Shown: positions 23,598 to 31,511 of the stretch, one piece after another
Numbering within the stretch: position 1 is the stretch's first letter
Layout of the letters: every line of letters starts with the position of its first letter
Origin: Halomarina oriensis
GTDB lineage: Archaea; Halobacteriota; Halobacteria; Halobacteriales; Haloarculaceae
Assembly: GCF_009791395.1 (NCBI RefSeq)
Contig: NZ_WSZK01000006.1
Coordinates: forward strand, 1-64,000
DNA: 64,000 bases
Direction: 5' to 3'
Notes under the pieces: generated by a model
Told to the model about the DNA's origin: nothing
The model's input: only the letters and a program-made list of their open reading frames with translations
Database searches by the model: none
Position numbers and translations under genes: made by a program

Positions 23598-24551
23598 TCA
23601 GGCTTCGACGTACTCCAGGTCGTCGACCACGTCGCCCCGGACGACGGCGGCGAACTCGGTCGGGTGTTCGTAGTGCGGGAGGAGGAGTGCGTCGTCGAAC
23701 ACGACGAGTTTCGCGTCGATGGCCTCGGCGAGTTCGCGGCCCTGCTCCAGCGGGAGGATGTCGGCGTCGCGGCCCCAGACGACGGTCACGTCGGCGTCGA
23801 CGTCCGCGAGCGTCTCCGCGAGGTCGAGGTCGGAGTCGAGAAAGCCGCTGACGAACGACGCCGGGGCGAACCGCGCACCGGGCTGGTGGGTGAGCTGCCA
23901 CCGGTATTCGAGCCACTCGTCGTCGGCGTTGCTCGGGTCCGCGAAGCCGTGGTCGGCCTGGAAGTACTGCAGCGACCGCTCGCTCGACAGCAGGTTGAAC
24001 AGCCCTTCACCCACGAGCGGCGAGCGGAGCAGGGAGCGGAGCCACGTCCGGCGGCCGGGCATCGTCGTCGCCGTCGGGCAGACGAGCACGAGTTCGTCCA
24101 CCGAGACGGCCCCGCTCGTCGCGGCTCTGGCGACGTAGGCGGAGGTGAGCGAGGACCCGACGACGGTGGCGTCCTCCACCGTATCGCGCAGGAAGTCGGT
24201 GACGAACGTCTCGTAGAGCGACGCCGAGTACATCAGCGGCGGCCGGTCCGAGAGACCGAACCCCGGCAGGTCGGGGGCGACGACGTGGTAGTCCTCGGCC
24301 AGTGCGTCGAAGCACTCGACGAACTCCGCCGACGACCCGGCGGCGTTGACGCCGTGAATCAGGACGAGGTCCGGGTCGTCCGGGTCACCGGCTTCGGTGT
24401 AGGAGACGTCGAACCCACGCCAGCGGTACGTCTGCGTCGCTCGGCCGAGCGGCGTGTGTGGGGTCTCCGCCTGCCCCGCGAGTGCCCGGTTCGCGGCGGC
24501 CGTCGCCCCGAGGCCGCCGACGAGTCCATAGAGGAGGTTGCGATAGCGCAT
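23598..24551 (-). CDS. Alpha/beta-fold hydrolase
   Basis: 317 residues. An N-terminal hydrophobic segment (LLYGLVGGLGATAAANRALA) may anchor it. The alpha/beta hydrolase core follows: LVLIHGVNAAGSS (oxyanion loop), VVAPDLPGFGLSD, the nucleophile elbow as VVGSSLTSAY, and an acid/His region VVWGRDADILP and LLPHYEHP. The elbow is G-S-S-L-T, an unusual but possible nucleophile setting. Substrate unknown. Same strand as meaB, 69 nt downstream. Confidence 0.8.
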   Translation of the reverse strand: MRYRNLLYGLVGGLGATAAANRALAGQAETPHTPLGRATQTYRWRGFDVSYTEAGDPDDPDLVLIHGVNAAGSSAEFVECFDALAEDYHVVAPDLPGFGLSDRPPLMYSASLYETFVTDFLRDTVEDATVVGSSLTSAYVARAATSGAVSVDELVLVCPTATTMPGRRTWLRSLLRSPLVGEGLFNLLSSERSLQYFQADHGFADPSNADDEWLEYRWQLTHQPGARFAPASFVSGFLDSDLDLAETLADVDADVTVVWGRDADILPLEQGRELAEAIDAKLVVFDDALLLPHYEHPTEFAAVVRGDVVDDLEYVEA

Positions 24552-24619
24552 AGCGCACTGTACGACGGTCGGGCGCTTAATCCCTGTCCACGCGCGGGCA
24601 GTCACACCGCCCCACGTTC

Positions 24620-25666
24620 TCAGCCGTCGCGGTCGGCCTCGACACACTCCTCGATGGGGGCGACGAGTTCGTCGGCGACGGCGTAGGGGTCGGTCTCGCG
24701 GTCGAGCACCCGCTGGACGTAGCTCTCGATGCCGCCACGCGCGGCGAGTTCGCCCGCGACGAGTTGGTTGACGTCCTCGCGGAGGAGCGTGCGAATCTCC
24801 TCGGCGTAGCGTTGACGCGCACGCTCCTCGCCTTTCCCCGACTCCGCCAGATAGGTCGCGTGGTCGGCGAGCAACTCGATGAGGTCGTCGACGCCCGTCC
24901 CGTCCTCGGCGACCGTCTCGACGACCTGCGGGGTCCACCCCTCGTCGTCGGTCTCACGGGCCATCGCCTCACTGGCGGCGGCCTCGCTGGCCGCGTCCGC
25001 ACCGTGGTGGTCTGCCGTCTGGGTGTAGTCGTTGCGCGTGTCGATCATCTCGCGCAGTTCCATCACCGTGCGGTCAGCGCCGGGGAGGTCGGCCTTGTTG
25101 ACGACGAACACGTCTCCGATTTCGAGGATACCGGCTTTGAGCATCTGCACGTCGTCACCGCTGCCCGGCGGGACGAGGACGGCGACCGTGTCGGCGGTCT
25201 TCACGATGTCTATCTCGTTCTGTCCCGCGCCGACCGTCTCGACGATGACCTTGTCCTTGCCGAACGCGTCGAGCGCCTTGACGGCGTCCGCGGTGGCCGT
25301 CGAGAGCCCCCCGAGACTCCCGCGAGCGCTCATCGAGCGGAAGAACACGTCCATGTCGCCCGACACGGAGGCCATCCGGATGCGGTCGCCGAGGACGGAC
25401 CCGCCGGTGAACGGTGAGGAGGGGTCGATGGCGATGACGCCCACCGTCAGGCCCTCGTCGCGGTAGGTCTTGGCGAGTTTGTCGACGAGCGTGGACTTGC
25501 CCGCACCCGGCGACCCGGTGATGCCGATGACCTCGGCGTCGCCGGTGTGCTGGTAGAGTTCGCCGACGAGGTCACGATAGCCGGGCGAGCGGTTCTCTAT
25601 CTTCGTGATGGCGCGGGCGAGCGCCCGGTGTTTGCCCGCGAGCAGGTCGTCGATGAGGTCGCCCAT
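24620..25666 (-). CDS. meaB: Methylmalonyl-CoA mutase-associated GTPase MeaB/ArgK
   Basis: 348 residues, G3E P-loop GTPase. Walker A is GSPGAGKS (51-58). IDPSSPFTGGSVLGDRIRM, VETVGAGQNEIDIVKTADT and VNKADLPGADR (NKxD) are diagnostic. It loads and protects adenosylcobalamin in methylmalonyl-CoA mutase. Residues about 210-245 carry an Ala/Asp-rich insertion. It overlaps the start of the B12-binding subunit gene by one base (TGATG at 25664-25668), a translationally coupled pair. Confidence 0.92.
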   Translation of the reverse strand: MGDLIDDLLAGKHRALARAITKIENRSPGYRDLVGELYQHTGDAEVIGITGSPGAGKSTLVDKLAKTYRDEGLTVGVIAIDPSSPFTGGSVLGDRIRMASVSGDMDVFFRSMSARGSLGGLSTATADAVKALDAFGKDKVIVETVGAGQNEIDIVKTADTVAVLVPPGSGDDVQMLKAGILEIGDVFVVNKADLPGADRTVMELREMIDTRNDYTQTADHHGADAASEAAASEAMARETDDEGWTPQVVETVAEDGTGVDDLIELLADHATYLAESGKGEERARQRYAEEIRTLLREDVNQLVAGELAARGGIESYVQRVLDRETDPYAVADELVAPIEECVEADRDG

Positions 25667-26085
25667 CAGTCGCGCTGTGGGGCGTTCTCGCGGACGAACT
25701 CGACGGCCTCCTCCATCGACGCGCCGGGGCCGAAGATACCGCCGACGCCCGCCTCCTTCAGTTTCGGCCGGTCGTCCTCGGGGATGATGCCGCCGACGAC
25801 GACGAGCGTGTCGTCCAGCGCGTCGTACTCGTCGAGTCCCGCCAGAATCTTCGGGACGAGCGTGTTGTGCGCCCCCGAGAGGATGGAGATGCCCAGCACG
25901 TCGACGTCCTCCTGGACGGCCGCCTGGACGACTTCGTCCGGCGAGCGATGCAGGCCCGAGTAGATGACCTCGAAGCCGGCGTCGCGGAACGCCCGTGCGA
26001 TGACGTGTGCGCCGCGGTCGTGGCCGTCGAGGCCGACTTTCGCTACCAGACAGCGGATGGTTCGCTGGTCAGCGTCTGCGCTCAT
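25666..26085 (-). CDS. Methylmalonyl-CoA mutase small (cobalamin-binding) subunit
   Basis: 139 residues. The B12-binding motif is DGHDRGAHV (20-28) with the base-off histidine H22. The Rossmann-like body follows with GISILSGAHN, VVVGGIIPEDD and GIFGPG. In haloarchaea the mutase is split into a large catalytic subunit and this domain. The large subunit is not in the window. It is coupled to meaB, and together they convert methylmalonyl-CoA to succinyl-CoA in propionyl-CoA catabolism. Confidence 0.92.
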   Translation of the reverse strand: MSADADQRTIRCLVAKVGLDGHDRGAHVIARAFRDAGFEVIYSGLHRSPDEVVQAAVQEDVDVLGISILSGAHNTLVPKILAGLDEYDALDDTLVVVGGIIPEDDRPKLKEAGVGGIFGPGASMEEAVEFVRENAPQRD

Positions 26086-26177
26086 GGCCTGGGGTTCACG
26101 GGGTGGGACATTGACTCTAACGAAGCGACTAAGGTCCAAAGCGAAGCGGCCATACACCCGGCGCACGGAGAGTGGGT

Positions 26178-26873
26178 ATGGCCACTGCCTCCTCCGGGAG
26201 CGTCCTCAAGGAGCATCCCCGTGCGATTACGGCGGTGCTCTCCGTCGTGGGCTACGCGCTCGTCCTCGGCGCGTTCGCGGACGTCATCCCGCTGTTCCCG
26301 GAACTCTCGCGTGAGACCGTCATCCTGTTCTCGGACCTCATCGCCGTCGTCAACTCGCTAGCGCTCACTGCCTTACTCGTCGGCTGGTATCTCATCCGGC
26401 GGGGCGACGTCCGGAGACACCGTGTGGCGATGCTGACCGCGTTCACACTCATCTGTGCGTTCCTCGTCCTCTACCTCTGGAAGGTGGGCGGGGGCTTCGA
26501 GAAGTCGTTCGTGATTCGGGAGGGCCAGTTCCTCGCGGGCTACGCGGGGGTCATCGAACCGCTCTACCTCGGCATGCTCGCCATCCACATCCTGCTGAGC
26601 GTCGTCGCAGTCCCCGTCGTGCTCTACGCCATCGTCCTCGGCCTCTCGCACACCCCGCAGGAACTCCGGAACACCGCCCACGCGCGGGTCGGACGCATCG
26701 CCGTCGCGTCGTGGTCGCTGAGCCTCTTCCTCGGCGTCGTCACCTACGTCATGCTCAACCACGTCTACTCGTGGGTGCCGCGCGGCGAGGAGGCGATGCT
26801 CCTGTTGCTCGCCGTCCCCGCCTACCGCGCCCGTCGTGCGTCGGCCCGAGACGACGAGAGCGCCGACGAGTAG
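26178..26873 (+). CDS. DUF420 multi-pass membrane protein
   Basis: 231 residues with about six transmembrane helices. VLFSDLIAVVNSLALTALLVG, WYLIRRGDVRRHRVAM, then HILLSVVAVPVVLYAIVLGL and RIAVASWSLSLFLGVVTYVM match DUF420, with histidines (H in GDVRRHR and HILLS) that may bind heme. DUF420 proteins are found with cytochrome c oxidase assembly genes. Divergent from mcmB. The start at 26178 is preceded by GAGAGTGGGT. Confidence 0.85.
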   Translation: MATASSGSVLKEHPRAITAVLSVVGYALVLGAFADVIPLFPELSRETVILFSDLIAVVNSLALTALLVGWYLIRRGDVRRHRVAMLTAFTLICAFLVLYLWKVGGGFEKSFVIREGQFLAGYAGVIEPLYLGMLAIHILLSVVAVPVVLYAIVLGLSHTPQELRNTAHARVGRIAVASWSLSLFLGVVTYVMLNHVYSWVPRGEEAMLLLLAVPAYRARRASARDDESADE

Positions 26874-27002
26874 TCCGGCCGGCGACCTGTCCTTCCCGAC
26901 GGCAGTGCGTGCGTGTCACCGAATCGCACGCCCGTTATCGTCGGCGTTCGCTTACCTCCGGTTAGTCCGCCGCGGGCGGCGTGTTCGACGCGGTGGCCCA
27001 CC

Positions 27003-28064
27003 ATGAGCGAGGAGTCAACCTACCAGCAGTTGTATCGAACGACCATCCCGTCGGTCGTCTCCATCTACATCGCGGGCAACGGCCGGCGACCCGGCGGTTC
27101 GGGGTCGGGGTTCGTCCACGAGACGGCCGACGGCGAGTGGGTGGTCGTGACGAACCAGCACGTCGTCGGCCGCGAGACGGAGGTCGACGTGCGCTTCGCC
27201 GACGGCCGGTGGCGCGTCGGCGAGGTAGTCGGGAGCGACGCCTCCACCGACCTCGCCGTCGTCCGCGTCCCCGACCTGCCCGACGCGGTCGAACCGCTCG
27301 TCTTCGCCGACGAGAACCCGGTCCCCGGAACGCACGTCGCCGCCCTCGGCAACCCGATGGGTCTCGACGGGTCGCTGTCGGTCGGCGTCGTCAGCGGCGC
27401 GTCGCGGTCGATGGTCACTCGGTCGGGGTTCGTCATCCCCGACACCGTCCAGACGGACGCGCCCATCAACCCCGGCAACTCCGGGGGACCGCTCGTCGCC
27501 CTCGACGGCCGGGTCGTCGGCATCAACCGCGCCCGTGGCGGCGACAACATCGGCTTCGCCGTCAGCGCCGAAGTCGCCGCACGCGTCGTCCCGTCGCTCG
27601 TCGTCGACGGCGAGTACCGCCACCCGTACCTCGGAGTCCGGACCCTCGACGTCTCGCCGAGCGTCGCACAGGCCAACCGCCTGGAGCGGCCCCGCGGCGT
27701 CCTCGTCGTCGACGTGGCCGACGGGCCGGCCAGCGGCGTCCTCCGTGGGTGTCGTGGGACCCGACGCGTCAGGGACCACGACGTGCCCGCCGGCGGCGAC
27801 GTCGTCGTCAGCATCGACGGCGACCCCGTCGACGCCCACGAGCAGTTGATGCGCTACCTCCTGCTGGAGACGCGACCGGGCGATCAGGTGACGCTCGAAC
27901 TGCTCCGGCGCGGAGCGCGCATCGAGGAGCGTGTCCGACTCGGCGAACGACCGATGCCGGGCGAGCGTGGCGACCAGCGCGGCCGTGGGCGTCGTCGGGG
28001 TGGCCGCGACCCACGCGGTGACGGTGACTCCCGTCGCCGCGGGACGAACGTCCCGGTTCGCTGA
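27003..28064 (+). CDS. HtrA/DegP-like S1C serine protease with PDZ domain
   Basis: 353 residues, no signal peptide visible. The trypsin-like domain covers 10-195: TNQHVVGRETE (catalytic His), STDLAVVRVP (Asp) and INPGNSGGPLV (Ser). The PDZ domain follows from YLGVRTLDVSPS to about 310, ending VRLGERP. The tail is an Arg/Gly-rich stretch (RGQRGRGRRRGG-like) atypical of acidic haloarchaeal proteins. A parallel frame there has alanine/valine-rich codons, so the C-terminus may be frameshifted. It degrades or chaperones misfolded proteins. Confidence 0.85.
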   Translation: MSEESTYQQLYRTTIPSVVSIYIAGNGRRPGGSGSGFVHETADGEWVVVTNQHVVGRETEVDVRFADGRWRVGEVVGSDASTDLAVVRVPDLPDAVEPLVFADENPVPGTHVAALGNPMGLDGSLSVGVVSGASRSMVTRSGFVIPDTVQTDAPINPGNSGGPLVALDGRVVGINRARGGDNIGFAVSAEVAARVVPSLVVDGEYRHPYLGVRTLDVSPSVAQANRLERPRGVLVVDVADGPASGVLRGCRGTRRVRDHDVPAGGDVVVSIDGDPVDAHEQLMRYLLLETRPGDQVTLELLRRGARIEERVRLGERPMPGERGDQRGRGRRRGGRDPRGDGDSRRRGTNVPVR

Positions 28065-28149
28065 GGCCGCCTCGATTCGCTCGTCTCGAAACCGGTCGGT
28101 CGAAACGAGAACACCGCTACGCCAGTTCCTGACGTCTCTCCCGACTGTT

Positions 28150-28272
28150 ATGTCAGAACAGAGCGAGTCGTGGACGTCCTCGACGACGGTAACGGGACGT
28201 CCCGGCGAGGAGATGACGCTCGACCTCCGATGGTCAGGGGGCGAACGAGAGGCGACCGTCACCGTGGAGTAA
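28150..28272 (+). CDS. Possible small protein of 40 residues
   Basis: ATG at 28150 encodes MSEQSESWTSSTTVTGRPGE and ends REATVTVE, with an acidic, beta-like pattern and good GC3. It lies between the protease gene and repeat copy 4 and has no clear TATA box. It could be a real small gene or the decayed 3' end of a longer one. No family recognised. Confidence 0.3.
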   Translation: MSEQSESWTSSTTVTGRPGEEMTLDLRWSGGEREATVTVE

Positions 28273-28297
28273 TCGATTGCTCCCGTTCACTCCGACC

Positions 28298-28412
28298 GTT
28301 AGACCCACGCGCTCTGTCTAACAACACCGGCAATCGACGCGAACAGTTCCCTTTCACGCTGATTCGCAGTGGTTCAGCTGTCAGACTGGTGGCGCGTGTC
28401 TATCACCGCTGG
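28298..28412 (+). repeat. Hairpin repeat copy 4 (both arms)
   Basis: 115 bp. The left arm contains CACGCGCTCTGTCTAACA and ACCGGCAA. The right arm contains TTCAGCTGTCAGAC and GTGGCGCGTGTC. GTCTAACA (28316-28323) pairs with TGTCAGAC (28379-28386) except for one A:C, and ACGCGC (28307-28312) pairs exactly with GCGCGT (28392-28397). The changed outer pair relative to copy 2 looks compensatory. Length matches copy 2 within 1 bp. Confidence 0.75.
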
Positions 28413-28451
28413 CATCGAATCGGGCGGGCCATACAGCGCCCGGTCAGGCCG

Positions 28452-28649
28452 CTACTGTGGTTCAGTCGACCGCTCGAAGATGAGAAACTTCGTTCCGCCG
28501 CCGGTGTAATCGACCGTCTCGACCAGCCGCCAGCCCTCGGCGGCCAGTTCGTTGATTTCGACTTTCGGGTCCGCGGACTCCTTTTTCGTCTCGCCACGAG
28601 GGACTCGTAGCGTCTCGTACTCCCAGTGGTCGTCGGTGTGGTGGCTCAT
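28452..28649 (-). CDS. DUF4177-type small protein
   Basis: 65 residues. WEYETLRVPRGE, a LAAEGWRLVETVDYTGGGTKFLIF core and the acidic N-terminus match DUF4177 proteins, which form a small beta sheet with one helix and have unknown function. The start at 28649 (MSHHTDD) is set by the family. It is convergent with repeat copy 4, its stop lying 40 nt from the repeat. Part of the accessory block between copies 4 and 5. Confidence 0.72.
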   Translation of the reverse strand: MSHHTDDHWEYETLRVPRGETKKESADPKVEINELAAEGWRLVETVDYTGGGTKFLIFERSTEPQ

Positions 28650-28743
28650 GTGGAACGGGAGATACTCCGCCGGCGATGATACCACTCCCGATTACTGCTG
28701 GTTACCGAGGGTACCCGGTCGTCGATTACGAACGACGGCATCG

Positions 28744-29139
28744 TCACGGGTAGGTGTCCCCGCTGACCGTCACGTTCTGAGTCGCAACGACACTCCCGTT
28801 GACGGTGTTGACCGCGTACAGCGTCACTGGGGTTCCAGTCGGGAGCGGGAGTGAGACACTGGTCTGTCCGGTGTCGACTTCGGTCGAGTAGAACGACCCA
28901 CCGCTTTCGGTGATGACGTTCACTCGACTCACGCCGTCCGTCGTCGTCGCCGACGGAGCGAACGTGATGGTCGCTTGGACCGACGAGGTTCCCCACTCGC
29001 TGCCTGTCTCGACGTTTCGAAACGTGGCCGAGTCGTTGGACTCTACGGTAACAGACGGATAGACGGTGAGACAGCCGCTCGTAACGACGAGACCGACAAC
29101 AGCGAGTAGGGCGACTGCGCCTCTCCGGGTCGTATTCAT
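28744..29139 (-). CDS. Lipoprotein, unknown
   Basis: 131 residues. The signal MNTTRRGAVALLAVVGLVVT leads to a lipobox with cysteine 23. The mature part is Ser/Thr/Val-rich (VSRVNVITESGGSFYSTEV, then SVSLPLPTGTPVTLYAVN), a secreted beta-sandwich pattern. It lies in the accessory block between repeat copies 4 and 5. Function unknown. Confidence 0.7.
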   Translation of the reverse strand: MNTTRRGAVALLAVVGLVVTSGCLTVYPSVTVESNDSATFRNVETGSEWGTSSVQATITFAPSATTTDGVSRVNVITESGGSFYSTEVDTGQTSVSLPLPTGTPVTLYAVNTVNGSVVATQNVTVSGDTYP

Positions 29140-29280
29140 CTACTCCTCCGTCCGCAAGCGACCCTTATTACTCCACGGCCGGCTTCGACCCGGGGTTCAG
29201 TAGTGAAACAGCCCGAATGCGGCGGGATAGAGGGGGAACAGAGCCCTCAAGTGTGTACCACGAGTCGGCGGAGTCACTAC

Positions 29281-29370
29281 ATGAAACGCGCTGCTCGTGA
29301 GCGGACGGTGCCTCTCTTCGAGGGCCTCTCGCTGACCGATAGACACCAACTGAAGGACTCACAGCGATGA
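29281..29370 (+). CDS. Possible 29-residue leader peptide coupled to the downstream membrane protein
   Basis: ATG at 29281 encodes MKRAARERTVPLFEGLSLTD and ends KDSQR. Its TGA overlaps the next ATG as ATGA (29367-29370). The downstream protein ends RDSQR, an odd match that may be chance. It could be a genuine translated leader for coupling. No family recognised. Confidence 0.35.
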   Translation: MKRAARERTVPLFEGLSLTDRHQLKDSQR

Positions 29371-30440
29371 GCGACGACTCCTCGGAGACTATCGACACCC
29401 GTGAGGAGGACCCGAACCTCGATGCGTCGAGCGTCGACGACATCGGAACGGCGAACACGATGCGCGAGCGAAGCGGCGAGACGAAGTTCAAGGTCTGGCT
29501 GACCCTCGACGGCCACCGCATCGTCGTCGCAGGGCTGTTGGCGATGCTCATCTTCGGTGTGTTCGTCTTTGGCGGGACGTTCTTCTACCAGTACTACCTC
29601 ACGGACGCTCAGACTGCCGACACCGTCGAGACGGTGTTTTCGACGATGATCAGCGCCATCATCACCGGTGTCACGCTCGTGTTGACCATCACGCAGATCG
29701 TCATCTCACAGGAGAACGGGCCGCTCGGCGACCAGCGCCAGCGGATGAGTGACACGATGGACTTCCGAGAGTACACGAAGGAACTCACCGGAACGCCGAC
29801 GCCCGCCGACCCGTCGGCGTTCCTCCGGGCGCTCATCTTGGAGAGCAAAGACTACGCCGAAGACCTGCGCGAATCGGTCCAGAACAGCGACAGTGAGGAC
29901 CTCCGTGGGGAAGTCGGCGAGTTCACGGACAGCCTCATCGGCAACGCAGAGGCTGCCTCCGACAAACTCGAAGGGCGGAAGTTCGGGTCCTATACGGTCG
30001 TCTCGGCGGCACTGGACTACAACTACGGCTGGAAAATCTTCCAGATCGAGCGCATCGCCGACGACTACAGCGACACCCTCACAGAAGAGACGCGGAGGAT
30101 TTTCGACGATCTGAAGACGGTGCTGTCGATGTTCGGTCCCGCACGCGAACACATCAAAACGCTGTATTTCGAGTGGGAACTCATCAGTCTCTCACAGAAC
30201 ATCCTCTATCTCTCCGTCCCGGCGCTCATCACCGCCGGGTTCATGACGACGTACGTCGGCGGGACGGCACTGGCCGGTGGGACGCTCGGCGTGCCGAACC
30301 TCATCTGGGTGACGTCCGGAGCGTTCGCCATCACGACGCTCCCCTTCCTGTTGCTCATCTCGTACATCGCGCGGGTGGCGACCATCGCCAAGCGGACCCT
30401 CGCTATCGGACCGTTCATCCTCCGAGACTCCCAGCGCTGA
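29367..30440 (+). CDS. Membrane protein, unknown, with large central soluble domain
   Basis: 357 residues. Two transmembrane helices near the N-terminus (IVVAGLLAMLIFGVFVFGG, then TMISAIITGVTLVLTITQIV), a soluble helical domain (about 115-270), and two C-terminal helices (LSVPALITAGFMTTYVGGTAL, ITTLPFLLLISYIARVATIA). The central region is acidic with paired charges, suggesting helical bundles. No recognised family, and no pore or catalytic motif. It is part of the accessory block bounded by repeat copies 4 and 5. Confidence 0.75.
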   Translation: MSDDSSETIDTREEDPNLDASSVDDIGTANTMRERSGETKFKVWLTLDGHRIVVAGLLAMLIFGVFVFGGTFFYQYYLTDAQTADTVETVFSTMISAIITGVTLVLTITQIVISQENGPLGDQRQRMSDTMDFREYTKELTGTPTPADPSAFLRALILESKDYAEDLRESVQNSDSEDLRGEVGEFTDSLIGNAEAASDKLEGRKFGSYTVVSAALDYNYGWKIFQIERIADDYSDTLTEETRRIFDDLKTVLSMFGPAREHIKTLYFEWELISLSQNILYLSVPALITAGFMTTYVGGTALAGGTLGVPNLIWVTSGAFAITTLPFLLLISYIARVATIAKRTLAIGPFILRDSQR

Positions 30441-30585
30441 ACCAACCGTTTTCAGGAGGAGAGGCAACGGGCGGTTCATCGCTACTCATCGATTGCGTGC
30501 TGTGGTCGCTCTTTTCCGACAGTGTCGAATTGGAGAGGAACGGTGCGCATTGAGTCGGAGTTCATGATGGGTGTCTGAGTCGTAC

Positions 30586-30690
30586 CGATAGACCCACGCT
30601 CTCTGTCTGACGACGCCGGCAGACGAGGCAGTAGCCGATTCCGGCCGTTCGCGCTCGTGTACCGGGTCCGTCGGTGGCACCGTCCGGTCA
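30586..30690 (+). repeat. Hairpin repeat copy 5 (left arm clear; right arm degenerate)
   Basis: The left arm has CCCACGCTCTCTGTCTGACG and CGCCGGCA, matching copies 2-4 with changes. The right part (GATTCCGGCCGTTCGCGCTC, 30637-30656) keeps a GCGCTCGTG that could pair with the left-arm CACGC. It ends about 30 nt before the ABC permease stop at 30723 and closes the accessory block. Confidence 0.6.
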
Positions 30691-30722
30691 GCACGTCGGT
30701 AGTGGCCGCCGGTCCGTCCGAC

Positions 30723-31511
30723 TCAGTCCGTCCGCGGCAGCGCGAACGCGCCGAGGACGAAGAACACCACCGCGAGCACCGCCAGCACGCCGAGGTTCAG
30801 TAGCCACGGTGCGACGCCCGTCGCACCCTCGACCTGAATCGTCGCCCGTGGCGTCGTCACCGCCCGGACGCCCCGCGAGAAGTACGTCAGCGGCGAGAGG
30901 TTCAACGCCGGGAGGAACCAGTCGGGGAGTTGGTCGGGGGCGACGAACGTCTCCGAGAGGAAGAGCAGCGGGATGGCGATGCCGTTCGAGGCGGCGATGA
31001 CGCCGTCCTGGGAGTCCGCGACCCGCCCGAGAATCGCACCGACGCCACAGAACAGCGCCACCGCGAGCGCGACGAACGGGACGAGTGCGAACAACTGTGG
31101 CCCGACGGCTATCTCCGCGCCCGTCACGAAGACGACGAGGACGAAGATGAGGATGGCGGCCCCACCGATGATGGCGACGTTGACGAGCGTCTGGGCGAGC
31201 AGCCACTCCCAGCGAGCGAGGGGGGTGGTCGCCAGTTTCTCGAAGCGGTTGCCCTCGCGGTGGCGTGCCACCTCGCTTCCCACCCGCGACAGCGGTGTGA
31301 ACAGCACGACGACGGCGAGGTACGCCGGCAGGTAGTAGACCGGCGGTTCGGCGAACAGGCCGCCACCGGTCGGGTTGGTCTGGACCAGCGCGCCGAAGAT
31401 GAGGATGATGATGACCGGGAAGAAGAACGTGAAGAAGACGGCCGTCCGGCGACGCAAGAATCCCCGTGCGGCGGCCGTCGTCTCCGACCCGACCCGGCGA
31501 GTCAGGCTCAC
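30723..31511 (-). CDS. ABC-2 type transporter permease
   Basis: 262 residues with about six transmembrane helices. FFTFFFPVIIILIFGALVQTNP at the N-terminus and GVIAASNGIAIPLLFLSETFV with PALNLSPLTYFSRGVRAV are the ABC-2 permease signature, close to multidrug or drug exporters. The start overlaps the ATPase stop by ATGA (31508-31511), so the ATPase gene is first in the operon. Substrate unknown; export direction inferred from the family. Confidence 0.87.
   Translation of the reverse strand: MSLTRRVGSETTAAARGFLRRRTAVFFTFFFPVIIILIFGALVQTNPTGGGLFAEPPVYYLPAYLAVVVLFTPLSRVGSEVARHREGNRFEKLATTPLARWEWLLAQTLVNVAIIGGAAILIFVLVVFVTGAEIAVGPQLFALVPFVALAVALFCGVGAILGRVADSQDGVIAASNGIAIPLLFLSETFVAPDQLPDWFLPALNLSPLTYFSRGVRAVTTPRATIQVEGATGVAPWLLNLGVLAVLAVVFFVLGAFALPRTD

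Noticed and set aside
22430-30700. CRISPR array interpretation of the repeats
   Set aside because: Repeats are ~115 bp, irregularly spaced by hundreds to thousands of bases with genes between, and no cas gene is present.
22430-30700. Insertion sequence or prophage
   Set aside because: No transposase, integrase, or phage structural gene is visible; only short repeats and small accessory genes.
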